A DNA stretch of 64,000 bases, taken from Cymodocea nodosa (taxonomy: Eukaryota > Streptophyta > Magnoliopsida > Alismatales > Cymodoceaceae). Where the stretch lies: contig CM072338.1 of the NCBI GenBank assembly GCA_036874045.1, forward strand, positions 20,358,501 to 20,422,500, given 5' to 3'. Numbering within the stretch: the first letter of the stretch is position 1; each line of letters opens with the position of its first letter. The notes beneath the pieces were generated by a model that was given only the letters and a program-made list of their open reading frames with translations, was not told the DNA's origin and ran no database searches. Positions 1-9,699 of the stretch are shown here, piece after piece. The position numbers were made by a program, and so were the translations under genes.

Positions 1-3000
1 CTACGCCATGGTGAACCTGAGGCCCCTTCTACCTGGTAATAAAGCAAGGATCTCTTTGCATCCTCCCTTTCACCCGAACTTATTGATGAACGCGACGTGT
101 TCTCGGGATCCGTTTGTCACTGTTTGGTAGAGATTGAATAGTTTTCTCTAAGAATCAGTGTTGTTGGAGTTGTGCACTTTGCTGATGTTTGATTTGTTTG
201 TTGGATCATCGACACTGGGTAGATATGGAGAGAGCTTTTGATGGAGGTAAGGGTAAATGGGGACAGGTGTGCTGGAAGAATTGAACTTCAGTTGATTCCC
301 CTTTCAAGAAAAATGGAAATTTGTCTATGGCTAATCTCATTTAATCAATGGTAAACATCCACTAAAAAAACTGTGTATAACATCTGTTCTCTAATTTTTA
401 GCACAAATGCTTCATTGAGCCAAGCTACAATAAATAGGCACTGATTAAAATAATCTGATGTAAGCAATCAGACTCTGAACAAGTTTAAATCTGGCTTGAC
501 CAGGAAAGTAAAATCTATGCTTTCCTGACCTTTCTTACTGGGAATCATATTGTATACTACCTTTAATAGAACATTACGAAGAGCATAACATCTGACTTAC
601 TGTTTAATTGGATAAGAAAAATAAAAAATAGCGTCTTTTGAATGATTATTATTATTGTCTGCTAAAGCTTACTAAAAGCATTTTTTTTCCTGCATATTTA
701 TACATTACATTCTTGATATGTAATGCACTTATTAAATTTTGTTGTATTTCTATTGATAGGAATTTTTTTCCTTTAGTAGAACCTTGATGCATTGAAAATT
801 AATGAAAATAGAGATACAGGATTCTTTATCTCATCTTTGAGATTTATCATGTATATTATTTTTGCTGTTTTATTTTTAATCTAATCACACTTTTGCCCCT
901 TTGCAGGTCATATCCTTCTACATAATACTGTTTCATCTCTTTTTATGCCCAAAGATGCCTGGGCTTACCCTTGATGAGCACGATGCTATATCTCATTCAC
1001 CTTTTTATTATGCATTTCTACAACTGTGGCTTATCCTTCATTCATTGGTGTGCAATCAACATGATTAATTATGGTTACCAAGTTCTTAGCAAGCATACCA
1101 TCTTACAGTTACAACCATAAGATTCAGGAATGCAGAATGCCATCAAATAAAAAGCAAACCAAAGATACATTTGTATTTGCATTATTAATCTTTTCTTTTT
1201 GTATCATCACAATGTAATATTAAATAGCTCATTCATGTCGTGTTTCACATGGACTTAGTTTGCAAGGCAATATTGGGATCACAATATTGTATGTACAAAA
1301 ATACATTTGGTGCAATCTTGTGTTTGTTCAAATTAACTTTGTATACATGTTCTTGTGTGCCCAAGACGTGAAGTGAAGCGATTTGTTGATCTTACTGCTG
1401 ATGAGACTGGTGATCTATGGATGACAGCAAAGAGGGTTGGTTCTCAATTGGAGAGTTATCATAAAGCATCTTCACTCACATTTGCTATACAGGTAACCTT
1501 TTTGGATTGTCTACTATATATCTTCTCTCTTTTTTTGTAAAATAGATGAATTCATCATTTAAGAAATAAAAAGAGTACCAAACTTTTGCAGAATGGCCCT
1601 TCCATTTACACCCATTTATTTAAAAGTTGTGTACACATACATTCATTGACTCCTCACCCCACCCAAAACACAAACACACACCAAGGATTTTTGTGTCATT
1701 TGATTCATTAAGAAGTGATATAATTTACTCATACCTTTTCCAGAACAGAATCTCCTTTCTTACCAATATCATATATATGCAACTAATTGCTACCTTTATC
1801 TCTGTTCCCTAGGACCTTGGGTGTGAATTTTCCAATCCTTTTCAACAACTTCTATCTTTATCATGTAAATTTTATCTACACATGGTAAATACAGAATTTG
1901 TATGCTTGCCCAAAAATACCGTGTTTAAAAAAATCACAATTCAGCATTTTGTAGTTAATTTCAAAAGTTCATAATTAACAATCTTTGAACATGAAATATA
2001 TGCTCTCTTATTCTGAACTCCGCAAAAACTCCATCCTAAAGTCTCACATTATCCCACAGAATTTCCTTCTTCATGGTTAAACAAAACTCTCTAACCTCTT
2101 CAATATCTTGCTCCACACTGCTTCATTGTTTTGTGTGATGTTTGCTTTTGTCTGTCTTTCTTCTTCTTTTCTCCTATTATCTAAAGTCGTTTGATATTGT
2201 TTCTTCACTTTTGAACTCTAATGTTCTCATATATCTCTTTCCACATTTTCATTTTCCTTTTTTTTGGTTTAAAATGCTTTCTTAATGTTGGAATTTTTAT
2301 AGCCTTATGTCCATTTATACAACTATTTGTCGATGGGGTTCGTATAAAAAACTATTGTATTTTCCCCAGGAAATACTATAGAATTCTGGGCATGCTTGTT
2401 ACAATAAGGCATCAGAAACATGTTTTTTTTTTTACTTAATCATGTTTTGATTGTTATCTTCCCTTTACGTGATTAGGGAGAAAATTCAATTGATATCGTA
2501 CGTCCAAAATTTGAAAGGTGATTAGACTAACATTATCTGATAGAATAGGAAACAATTCTAATTGGATGGGTTTAATGTTTTCTCCAGTTTAATACACAAC
2601 ATTACCATTTACTTTGCATTTGACCCTGATAGAGCTTTACAAATGACACTATTCTACAAGAAGGGATGCTGCTGATCCTTATTCATTCTTGATATGGTAA
2701 GAGTACGATAGGGAATACTTGGATCATGTAGCATGGCTATTGCATCAGCCTTGCTGGGAGAGATGTGAGAGATATTTCATAGAGAATTTAGGTTGTGTTA
2801 GCTTGGAATGTTGTTAGAATATTTTATTTAGAGAACCATTCAGCCATGACCCCAAAGATATGTATCATTATTGCAACTTACAAAATAAGTCGTTCATGTA
2901 AGGTTCCTTGTTTACATGTTTTACTCATGAGAAAAATGGGTGATTGGAAACTCTTTCCTCATATGGTGTTCCTAAAAATGGAGTGGTAGAAGACCTATTG

Positions 3001-3528
3001 TTTATAATTTTGAGTCACCCTCGTTTGGTCCGACAAAATAAATGCCATTAGCTGGTGGATTATCATTTCAAATGTGTTGTTGGATTTAATACTTTTGTTG
3101 GCAGTGCTACGGATTTTGATCTATGGAGGCTATCAAAATTTTGAAACAGATATATGGGGCAATTTTAACTCTTTTCTCATGATATATGACAAGTTTTCTT
3201 TTTTGTGGTATATAAGGATGGACCTCAAGCTGGACAGACCGTCCCACACGTGCATATTCATATCCTCCCAAGGAAGACAGGAGATTTTGAGAAAAATGAT
3301 GAAATCTATGATGCTGTAAGTTGGTATATCAATATGTTATGCTTGAAGACTTTAATTGACAGTTCCCCTGGGGTTTTCAGGACCTAACATCTTGATTCGT
3401 GATTGATGTCACAGATTGATGACAAAGAGAAAGAGCTTGCACAGAAACTAGATTTAGACAAGGAGAGGAAAGATAGAACCTACGAGGAAATGGCTCGTGA
3501 GGCAGATGAATACCGTCTACTTTTTTGA
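1..3528 (+). CDS. FHIT: FHIT-like bis(5'-adenosyl)-triphosphatase (HIT family), 5' partial
   Basis: The gene runs in from the left edge. Exons read from sequence are 1-35 (partial), 907-909, 1347-1492, 3217-3315 and 3415-3528 (TGA at 3526). They join in one frame to give 131 visible residues. The first exon reads [11 protein letters not shown]. The 1347 exon carries [19 protein letters not shown]. The 3217 exon carries [20 protein letters not shown], which contains the HIT motif H-x-H-x-H with the catalytic middle histidine. The last exon is the charged C-terminal helix ending in EYRLLF. This order matches plant and animal FHIT, whose members hydrolyse Ap3A and related dinucleotides (family knowledge). 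The N-terminal residues lie outside the window. Introns 36-906, 1493-3216 and 3316-3414 are GT-AG; intron 910-1346 is AT-AC. FHIT converges with the LURP-one-related gene downstream. Confidence 0.93.
907..909 (+). other. FHIT: 3-nt microexon of the FHIT-like gene
   Basis: GTC lies directly after a good acceptor (pyrimidine-rich, TTGCAG at 901-906) and directly before ATATCCTTC, a U12-type 5' splice site. Adding these three bases between exon 1 (ends CCT-G at 35) and the exon at 1347 (starts AT-GTT) gives CCT GGT CAT GTT, i.e. P-G-H-V. This is the residue order expected in FHIT proteins (…PGHVLVCP…). Without it the Gly-His is lost. The call rests on frame, splice signals and protein conservation; there is no transcript evidence here. 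Confidence 0.75.
910..1346 (+). other. U12-type AT-AC intron in the FHIT-like gene
   Basis: The intron starts ATATCCTTC, one base off the U12 AT-AC donor consensus ATATCCTTT, and ends TATAC at 1346. A branch-site-like TTAAC lies at 1333-1337, which puts the adenosine about 10 nt from the end and inside the usual U12 window. There is no long polypyrimidine tract before the 3' end, as expected for a minor-class intron. AT-AC termini are required by the flanking coding frame. Confidence 0.75.
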
Positions 3529-4036
3529 CATTCTCATTGAGAAAATATATTACCCTTACCTGTCATACGTATTCTATGATTTGCAAATTATATATTGAGC
3601 AACCGTAACTGTGTATCTATGATTATATTTTCTTTCTTTCATAAACCACAACTACGAAATCACCATGCGAGTGGTTTTGCCGTTGGAGCTTGTGAAGCGT
3701 CCAGGATTATTCATTCTACCTACCATTCTTGCACCGATGCAGAGGGAGTTACATTATTCATTATTCTTATGTTTTTTGAAGGATTCCTTATCCATTGATT
3801 GCCGTTAGAACTTATTATTTCTCACATTTTACCTTTGTAAGCACACGTATCCCGTTTTGAGGCTCAGAATAAGTTGTATGCATGAGTGAATTGTTACAAA
3901 CCCATTTCTTGGACGAAAGGCTTTGCTAAAAGTGCGAAAACACCTCATTATCTAAAAATAAGTCTCTGCATATGCATATAAATTATTATTATTATTATTA
4001 CTATACAGGAGGCAGACAGAAGACAGCGGTATATTT
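3529..4036. other. Convergent spacer between FHIT and the LURP-one-related gene
   Basis: This short region holds the 3' ends of two converging genes. It contains an (ATT)n run near 3979-4000. No further coding potential was seen. Confidence 0.7.
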
Positions 4037-5248
4037 CTATGACATGCCGCCGACCTTAAATATGTGCAGCTGGTCTACCAGTGAAGAGCACAGGAGATGT
4101 GTACGTGAAGGCTTGTGGCATATACGATCCATGATCACCACAAATGCCATCATCAGCTCACTATCAAAGCCAGGGTTCACAGCCAAGCTGAAAACATCGT
4201 CGTCCAAGATAACCATGTCGTTTACTTTTTTCCTAGTAATCAGAGCAGCAACTTCACCTTTGCTGGTCCAGATCTTGCAGCATCGCCCAGTGAAACAGCC
4301 GTCGCTCCAGAAGTCAGCTACCGAAGATTTGTTGATTACACCACCCATGAAAACCTCAACCTCGTTGCTTCTCCGGAATAACGTCCTCCTCATGGAGAAG
4401 ATATGGCCCGCACTTGATCCTGAACCGATTTCTTCGCACGAGAACCCATTCCATCTGTCATGCATGCTGAAGAACTGCAAGCTCAACGTACAAATTAATC
4501 AAGCACAGAAGGAGAAGAACCCGACAAGAAGCTACGGCGTACGATAGAAGTAACCTTCCCCTAATCATTATGAATTTTAACAATTAATTGTAGGCCAAAT
4601 TAATATTGATTGCTAATATCAAATAATAATAATAATAATTATTATTATTATTATTATCAAAAATTTTGTAGCGTTCTCCAATATCTCGATGGATGATTTC
4701 ATGACAATCACGTACGTCGTATCAAGTTTTTTTTCATACATTGATATGCAAAAATTAATAAGCCTTGGCCTAACTAAGGATAAGGGGTTGTTCTCCATTG
4801 ATCGATCATGGGTCTACTACATAAAGTTACTTTGAATATGTAATTCGATCGCCTAATAAAATTGATCAAAATAATTCAATGTTAAAGCAAGCCCAGACTC
4901 GAGAATATTTACCATATATGTATATGATCAATACGTACGTAATTCGCCAAATTAATTGAAGCGTAGACGTGAATTACCAACCTGAGGCTTCATATTTACC
5001 AGCGGCCTGCCGTCGCCATCCATGAGCAAAATCTCTCCATCAACGTACCTGTTCCTCCTGGAGTAGTTGTCGACACGAAAGGCGAGCCTCCCGTTGCCGT
5101 CGAACACCGAGAAGCCATCGGTGCCGTGAAATGCCATGCTGGACTTCTTCCATACGGTCCACACCGCCGGACCGCCGTTTCCCTTCCCTTGCCCGTGCTC
5201 TCCCACGCCAGTACGGATTTGGTTCTCCGTTGGATGTATCTTAGACAT
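4037..5248 (-). CDS. LURP-one-related (LOR, tubby-like C-terminal fold) protein
   Basis: Two exons, complement 4982-5248 and 4037-4474, give 705 nt and 234 residues, normal for plant LOR proteins. The start is the ATG at 5248 (MSKIHPTENQ). Exon 1 has the family signatures TVWKKSSMAFHGTDGFSVFD, RVDNYSRRN and ILLMDGDGRPLV. Exon 2 continues FFSMHDRWNGF, then the C-terminal block with GEVAALITRKK, DDDVFSLAVNPGFD and a hydrophobic terminal helix (LMMAFVVIMDRI), the buried helix of the tubby-like barrel. Family knowledge: LURP1 is needed for basal defence to oomycetes in Arabidopsis; most other members have no assigned function. The donor chosen by frame is CAG|GTTGGT, a weak match. A better GTAATT lies 4 nt further on but would shift the frame. 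Upstream is a (GGA)n run in the presumed 5' UTR. Confidence 0.85.
4622..4657. repeat. (AAT)n(ATT)n perfect palindromic microsatellite
   Basis: An AAT run is followed directly by an ATT run, 36 bp in all, so the strand can fold back on itself. It lies inside the intron of the LURP-one-related gene. Confidence 0.9.
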
Positions 5249-5280
5249 GTATGCTGCTTATCGATCGATGATGCACCAGA

Positions 5281-5313
5281 AGAAGGAGGAGGAGGAGGAG
5301 GAGGAGGAGGAGA
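5281..5313. repeat. (GGA)n microsatellite in the LOR leader region
   Basis: Eleven or so GGA triplets (TCC on the gene strand) lie about 35-65 bp upstream of the LOR start codon, probably in its 5' UTR. Pyrimidine-rich leaders of this kind are common in plant genes. Confidence 0.85.
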
Positions 5314-7250
5314 ATGAATTGAAGTAGTGGTTGCTTGAATGGAAAAGAGAGAAGGCCGTGCCGTGGAAAGTGATCAGAAGGGTGATGTGATAATCGAGAA
5401 CATTAATTCGTGACGTGAGAATAACGTACGTTCGTTTTTAAAAATTTCCCTCTGGCTTGCCGCTTGCCTTTAAAGTTTTGCCCTTGTTCTTAATTAATTT
5501 CTTTGTGGTGGAGGCAGAATCGAACCGCGCATGCTTTTGTGTACGTCGGCAAGAATATATGCTCGCGGTGAAGATGGAGACGCATGGGTCCGTCCCTTCG
5601 CTTTAGCTAATTCTTCGACATCACTATCTGTTCAACACTGTTTAATTATATATATACACACTAAAACGTAATTTCGTTGTCCAGATTAGTCAGTTCAATA
5701 ATTAAGCAAAGTTGGGTTACAAGAACCACCACGTACATCTAGCTAGTAGAGTAAAGAATAAAAGTGCCCTTCATTCATCGTAAACCACATATATATATAT
5801 GCATGCATGTGTTATTTGTTTCAATATATATATATATATATATATGTAGGTTTTCTACGATATTAATGGTTGAGGGATCATCGATCGAAATGCTCTCTTT
5901 GGAGGACCGGGTAATGAACTCGTAAGAAGAAGAAAGATCGAATAAAGGTGGTGCGGTTAATGAATGAAATTCTAATATGCTTACGTAAACCCACTAGCTA
6001 GCTACTTATTAATTAACGTTATCGTCGGCTGATTGACCTTCGTGTGCTGATAGAGAATTCTAATTCTGAAGAACAAAACAAAGGCACACTACCCACCTTC
6101 ATTCAAAGAGAGGGCACCACACACTTGTTAGTTTTGTACGTATGCACACCACCAAGTCAATGAAGACAATGGAAATAAACTACGTACGCACTCAATATCG
6201 AGAATCTAAATTTTAAATAACCCACGCAACATTAACTTTATCGACATGTCGAAAGAGTAGGTTGTAGGAGCTACCTTCGATTTAAGCCCCAGACGTACGA
6301 TCCATCCACACCAGTCTTAATTGGATTCAAGGAACCATGCCCGAAATCTTTATTTAGCCTATATACATACATGCATACTTCCTCTTTACTCGTCTGTTGG
6401 TCTAAACCCTAATTGAGATGTCATGAAAGATCCTGTCTGTCCGTGCTTATTTTATCATGGTTTATATATATGTGTGTGCCACGGAATTAGTCAACCAATC
6501 GACAATAACGTGCTTTAACCATTTTCTGGCCGGTGCTTTCGGTGCAAGTGCATGGCCTTTATCTTCTTTGCAGCTCCGCGTACGTCGTTTCTTACCATTT
6601 TTCAAAGCAACTTAAGAAGGAAAGAAATGAGCAGCTTCTTCTCACGCTGTGCAGAGCAACTCAGGCGCCAAACAAACACGCTTGGTGGAAAAGCATCGAG
6701 TCTGGCTGGTTAAGGCTTTGGTATCTTATTCTACCAGAAAGGAAGGCTGGGTTTTCTTCTTTGAGTGTCACACCAGCAACGGCGCAAAAGTCACAACCTC
6801 GGCGGACCTCGGATTGAATAAAATCCCTCCCCCGCAGCGCCCATCGACTTCGAAATGCCACCAAAGCACAACACGATCGGTCGATGCAGCTGGTAGAAGA
6901 AGACTTACCTGGTTGAATTAATCCGTAAAGCAACCAAAAGGGCATTGATAAAATATATGGCAAATCGATCAAAAGGTACGTACGCACTCAACGAACCATG
7001 TGAATGAATCTCCACGCCGACCTCATCAATATCGATCGAGTCCCCGTCGACCCACTCTTCTCCTCTTCGTTTGGGTGCAGAAGGAACAACGTGAGAAAAG
7101 AGAACATTTATCCGCCAAATAAGATTCATATTTCCATCGTACGGCCCATTTGTGGCCCAAGTGAGAAAAGAAAAAGCTATTAATTGAGAAGTAATATCGA
7201 TCGATTCAAGAGGAGGTCTGTAAAACCGGGAAACAAAGAGACACGAGAGA
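5314..7250. other. Spacer upstream of the LOR gene, no gene recognised
   Basis: Contains short-period repeats, including (TA)n near 5790-5845, and many ACGTAC, GATCGAT and GCATGC palindromes. Open frames near 6533-7129 are short, overlap on both strands and resemble no family I know. It should hold the LOR promoter, but I could not place a convincing TATA box. Confidence 0.5.
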
Positions 7251-7299
7251 AAAAGAGAATTAACAGGAAAGAAAAAAAAATTAATTATTTTTTTGTGTC

Positions 7300-7985
7300 T
7301 GGGTTAATAAAAATTGAAATAAATAATTTTTTATTATTTATTATCTTACTTCTTTAGAAATAATAGGAAATTATATTTGACTGACTTTTAATATAATAAA
7401 TTAATATATAGTAATTATTATAATAAATAACATATTATAGTTATAATATGTTAAAATAAATGACAATATTAACGTAATATCAACTAGCATGATTACAATA
7501 ATGACATATTATAATTATAATAGATTAAGATAAAAAATAATGTTAAAGAATTATACTAGATTATAATACATTAAAGTATAATAACATTAATGTCTTAAGA
7601 ATAATTAACACGTAAACATACTTAGTTCAGTTTAATAATATGTTAAATAAATAACATTAATTCTAATACAAATTAATAATATTAAATAATACATTAACAT
7701 GTCATTTTTGAAAAAAATTTAGATTGTAATGAACAATATTGTTTATATTATTTCACATATTACATCTGTATTTGAAGAGATGTTGATATATACTATAATA
7801 TTTTAAAATTTATTATTTACTTTTTTAAAAATTATTAACTTTTTAATTTCATATCATTTTGTGCAACTGCATAGATATCTTATTTTCTAATTTCTCGTTA
7901 CTTTTTTTAATACACAAATAATACAGTATTTTCTATCATTTATTGTTGTTTCATTTTTTTAATGAGAAATGTGTATAACTAAAAC
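7300..7985. repeat. AT-rich dispersed repeat, copy A
   Basis: A very AT-rich block made of ATAATA/TTAATA words. It aligns along its length with 39830-40585 in the RecQ gene. Shared landmarks in the same order are ATATTAACGTAATATCAA, ATACATTAAAGTATAATAAC, ATTAAATAATACATTAACAT, TAGATTGTAATGAA, and a GAAATGTGTA end. The element class is unknown; a MITE or other non-autonomous element is likely. No coding capacity was seen. Confidence 0.75.
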
Positions 7986-7989
7986 TTAA

Positions 7990-9107
7990 GTATCTTTTAT
8001 ATACGAGAAAATGAACAATGTTAGCACTGCTTCCTTGGGACCATCCTCCCTTCCCTTTCTCGCTCGCCTACCCACATAGTTGTCCTCTACTCAGCCGTTG
8101 ATGTGGCATTGAAAATGGGTAAGCACGAGACATCTCTTGTGACTCAAAACTTAGATTTGCTCAGATCATTAATAGTCTTAGTGTATTTTACTAATTAATC
8201 ACAAATGTCGTTGTAAGTATCTTAAGTAGATGTGCCGTACTTTTTTAACCGTCGTTTCCTTAATTTTTGGCTGTCACTAATACTTACGGTCACTCACACA
8301 AGCAAAATACAGGTGAAGCATTCATGATCAAATTAACACCATGTAATCAATTTTTGGACATCGTCATGTAAATAAACTAATTATAATATTGGACCTACGA
8401 CAAATCATGGGGCCGTCCAGCCCACCACGCCATGGGCCCTCGTCTAATCATTTGACGACTACAAAATCGAAAAGCATGAGCATGAGCGAGTTTCTTCGCA
8501 CGTCGCTAACGGGCCGGTGTAAAATTTTGTCCAATTTTAACTTGTAATTAATTAAGATTATGTTATTTTTGCACAAGCGTTAATTAACAAACGTAAGATT
8601 TTTGTATAAGCATGTACGTCAAAAGACAAGTGTCGCATTAGATTTACGTTATTTAATACATCCCATGCTTTAGACGTGGGGGAACTTAAAATTAAAAACA
8701 AATTCGGTTAGTCCAACCATCCAACACATATTACTTTGCAGCGAAACTAAGGTGATCTATATTATATCGCGAAATTGAACATCTGGAGTTGATAAAGAAT
8801 AAAAATAAAATGGAGCCGCCGTCATTCTACTCTCTCCAATTGTTGTCTGAATTTAGTGATTAAGCGGTTATAAATAGATGATAAAATTCTTAATATAATT
8901 TTTAATTTTTTTTTATCAAATTAACGTTCGGAATTAACAATTCGCCAGATAAAACTTTCGCATCGATGGATCACTTACGAATCATTATCCTTCGACATCG
9001 ATGCCGCTCTTAAATGCCTTCCAATTAACAGGACCTTGGTGTTCAATCTATCATCTCGATCAGCTAACAAATTAATTAATCTGTATTACTCGGAGCCAAT
9101 CGAACCA
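7990..9107. other. Spacer downstream of the Cys-rich peptide gene
   Basis: AT-rich sequence between the dispersed repeat and the 3' end of the DUF7866-type gene. It includes two GC-richer islands near 8030-8110 and 8400-8520 without an extended reading frame. Nothing else was recognised. Confidence 0.5.
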
Positions 9108-9550
9108 TCACGTGCAGGAAACGCAGTCGCATATCTTGGGCACGAAGGCGCAAACCCCGTAAGGTTTGTCTGGGAGATTGCAGCTGATGCGGAAGCAGCA
9201 CGACATCGACGAACAATTGCTCCGATCGTCGGCCGCGCAGCACCTGCAGTGCGAGCACAGCTGAAACGGTTCCAGCACCCGCCGGCTTCCGCCTTCGTGA
9301 AAGTCGGACGCCGCCACCAGCGGCCGATACTCCATCGCCCCGTCCGGCACGTATCCCATCCCCATGCCCAAAGCTGTAGATCGATATTTAAGCCACGGCA
9401 CAGCATCGAATCATACAATAATTTATAAATACGATCTGTTCGATCGAGTTGATCCTTACACGCAGTGGAGGAGACGAGCAGAAGCTGCGTCACGATGAGC
9501 TGGATCAGGGGTCGGAGAAAGGTAGTGATCTGAACTTTCGTGCTCACCAT
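9108..9550 (-). CDS. Small secreted cysteine-rich protein, DUF7866-like
   Basis: Two exons, complement 9460-9550 and 9108-9373, give 118 residues. The start is ATG at 9550; the donor is T|GTAAGG and the acceptor is CTACAG. Residues 1-30 (MVSTKVQITTFLRPLIQLIV…) form a signal peptide with a long hydrophobic core. The mature part has EYRPLVAASDFHEGGSRRVL followed by a C-terminal block with twelve cysteines: CSHCRCC, then NC, SCC, SC, a NLPDKPYGVC segment, and IC-DC-SC before the stop. This pattern (CRCC…CCF.I.CNLP.KP.GVC.F.PK.C.C..C) is that of a plant family of unknown function that I recall as DUF7866. The role is not known; secretion and disulphide bonding are inferred. The leader contains a (GAG)n run. 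Confidence 0.82.
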
Positions 9551-9551
9551 G

Positions 9552-9589
9552 GCCTCCTCCTCCTCCTCCTCCTCCTCCTCCTCCTATCG
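9552..9589. repeat. Triplet microsatellite in the leader of the Cys-rich gene
   Basis: Repeated TCC/CTC triplets on the plus strand (GAG on the gene strand) lie immediately 5' of the start codon at 9550, so probably in the 5' UTR. Confidence 0.8.
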
Positions 9590-9677
9590 AGAAGAGAACG
9601 TTTCAGTGGAAATCAAACAGAATATCGAGGAGAGGCAGGAATGAATTAGCCAGTGAGGAAACATTTCCATCGGCACC

Positions 9678-9688
9678 TTTTATTTATC
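9678..9688 (-). promoter_or_regulatory. TATA-like element of the Cys-rich peptide gene
   Basis: On the minus strand the sequence reads GATAAATAAAAGG about 130 bp upstream of the ATG at 9550. This is a suitable position for a TATA box with a leader of roughly 100 nt. It is inferred from motif and position only. Confidence 0.35.
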
Positions 9689-9699
9689 AAGCAATCAAG

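Noticed and set aside
36..1346. A single FHIT intron with GT…AC ends joining exon 35 directly to 1347.
   Set aside because: It keeps frame (P-D-V) but loses the conserved Gly-His and uses termini no standard spliceosome joins. The GTC microexon with matched U2 and U12 signals explains the sequence better.
3972..4547. 191-codon plus-strand frame.
   Set aside because: Antisense to the LOR second exon. The minus-strand protein shows the LOR family blocks; this frame shows none.
9036..9428. 130-codon plus-strand frame.
   Set aside because: Shadow of the Cys-rich peptide exon on the minus strand, which has the splice sites, signal peptide and cysteine pattern.
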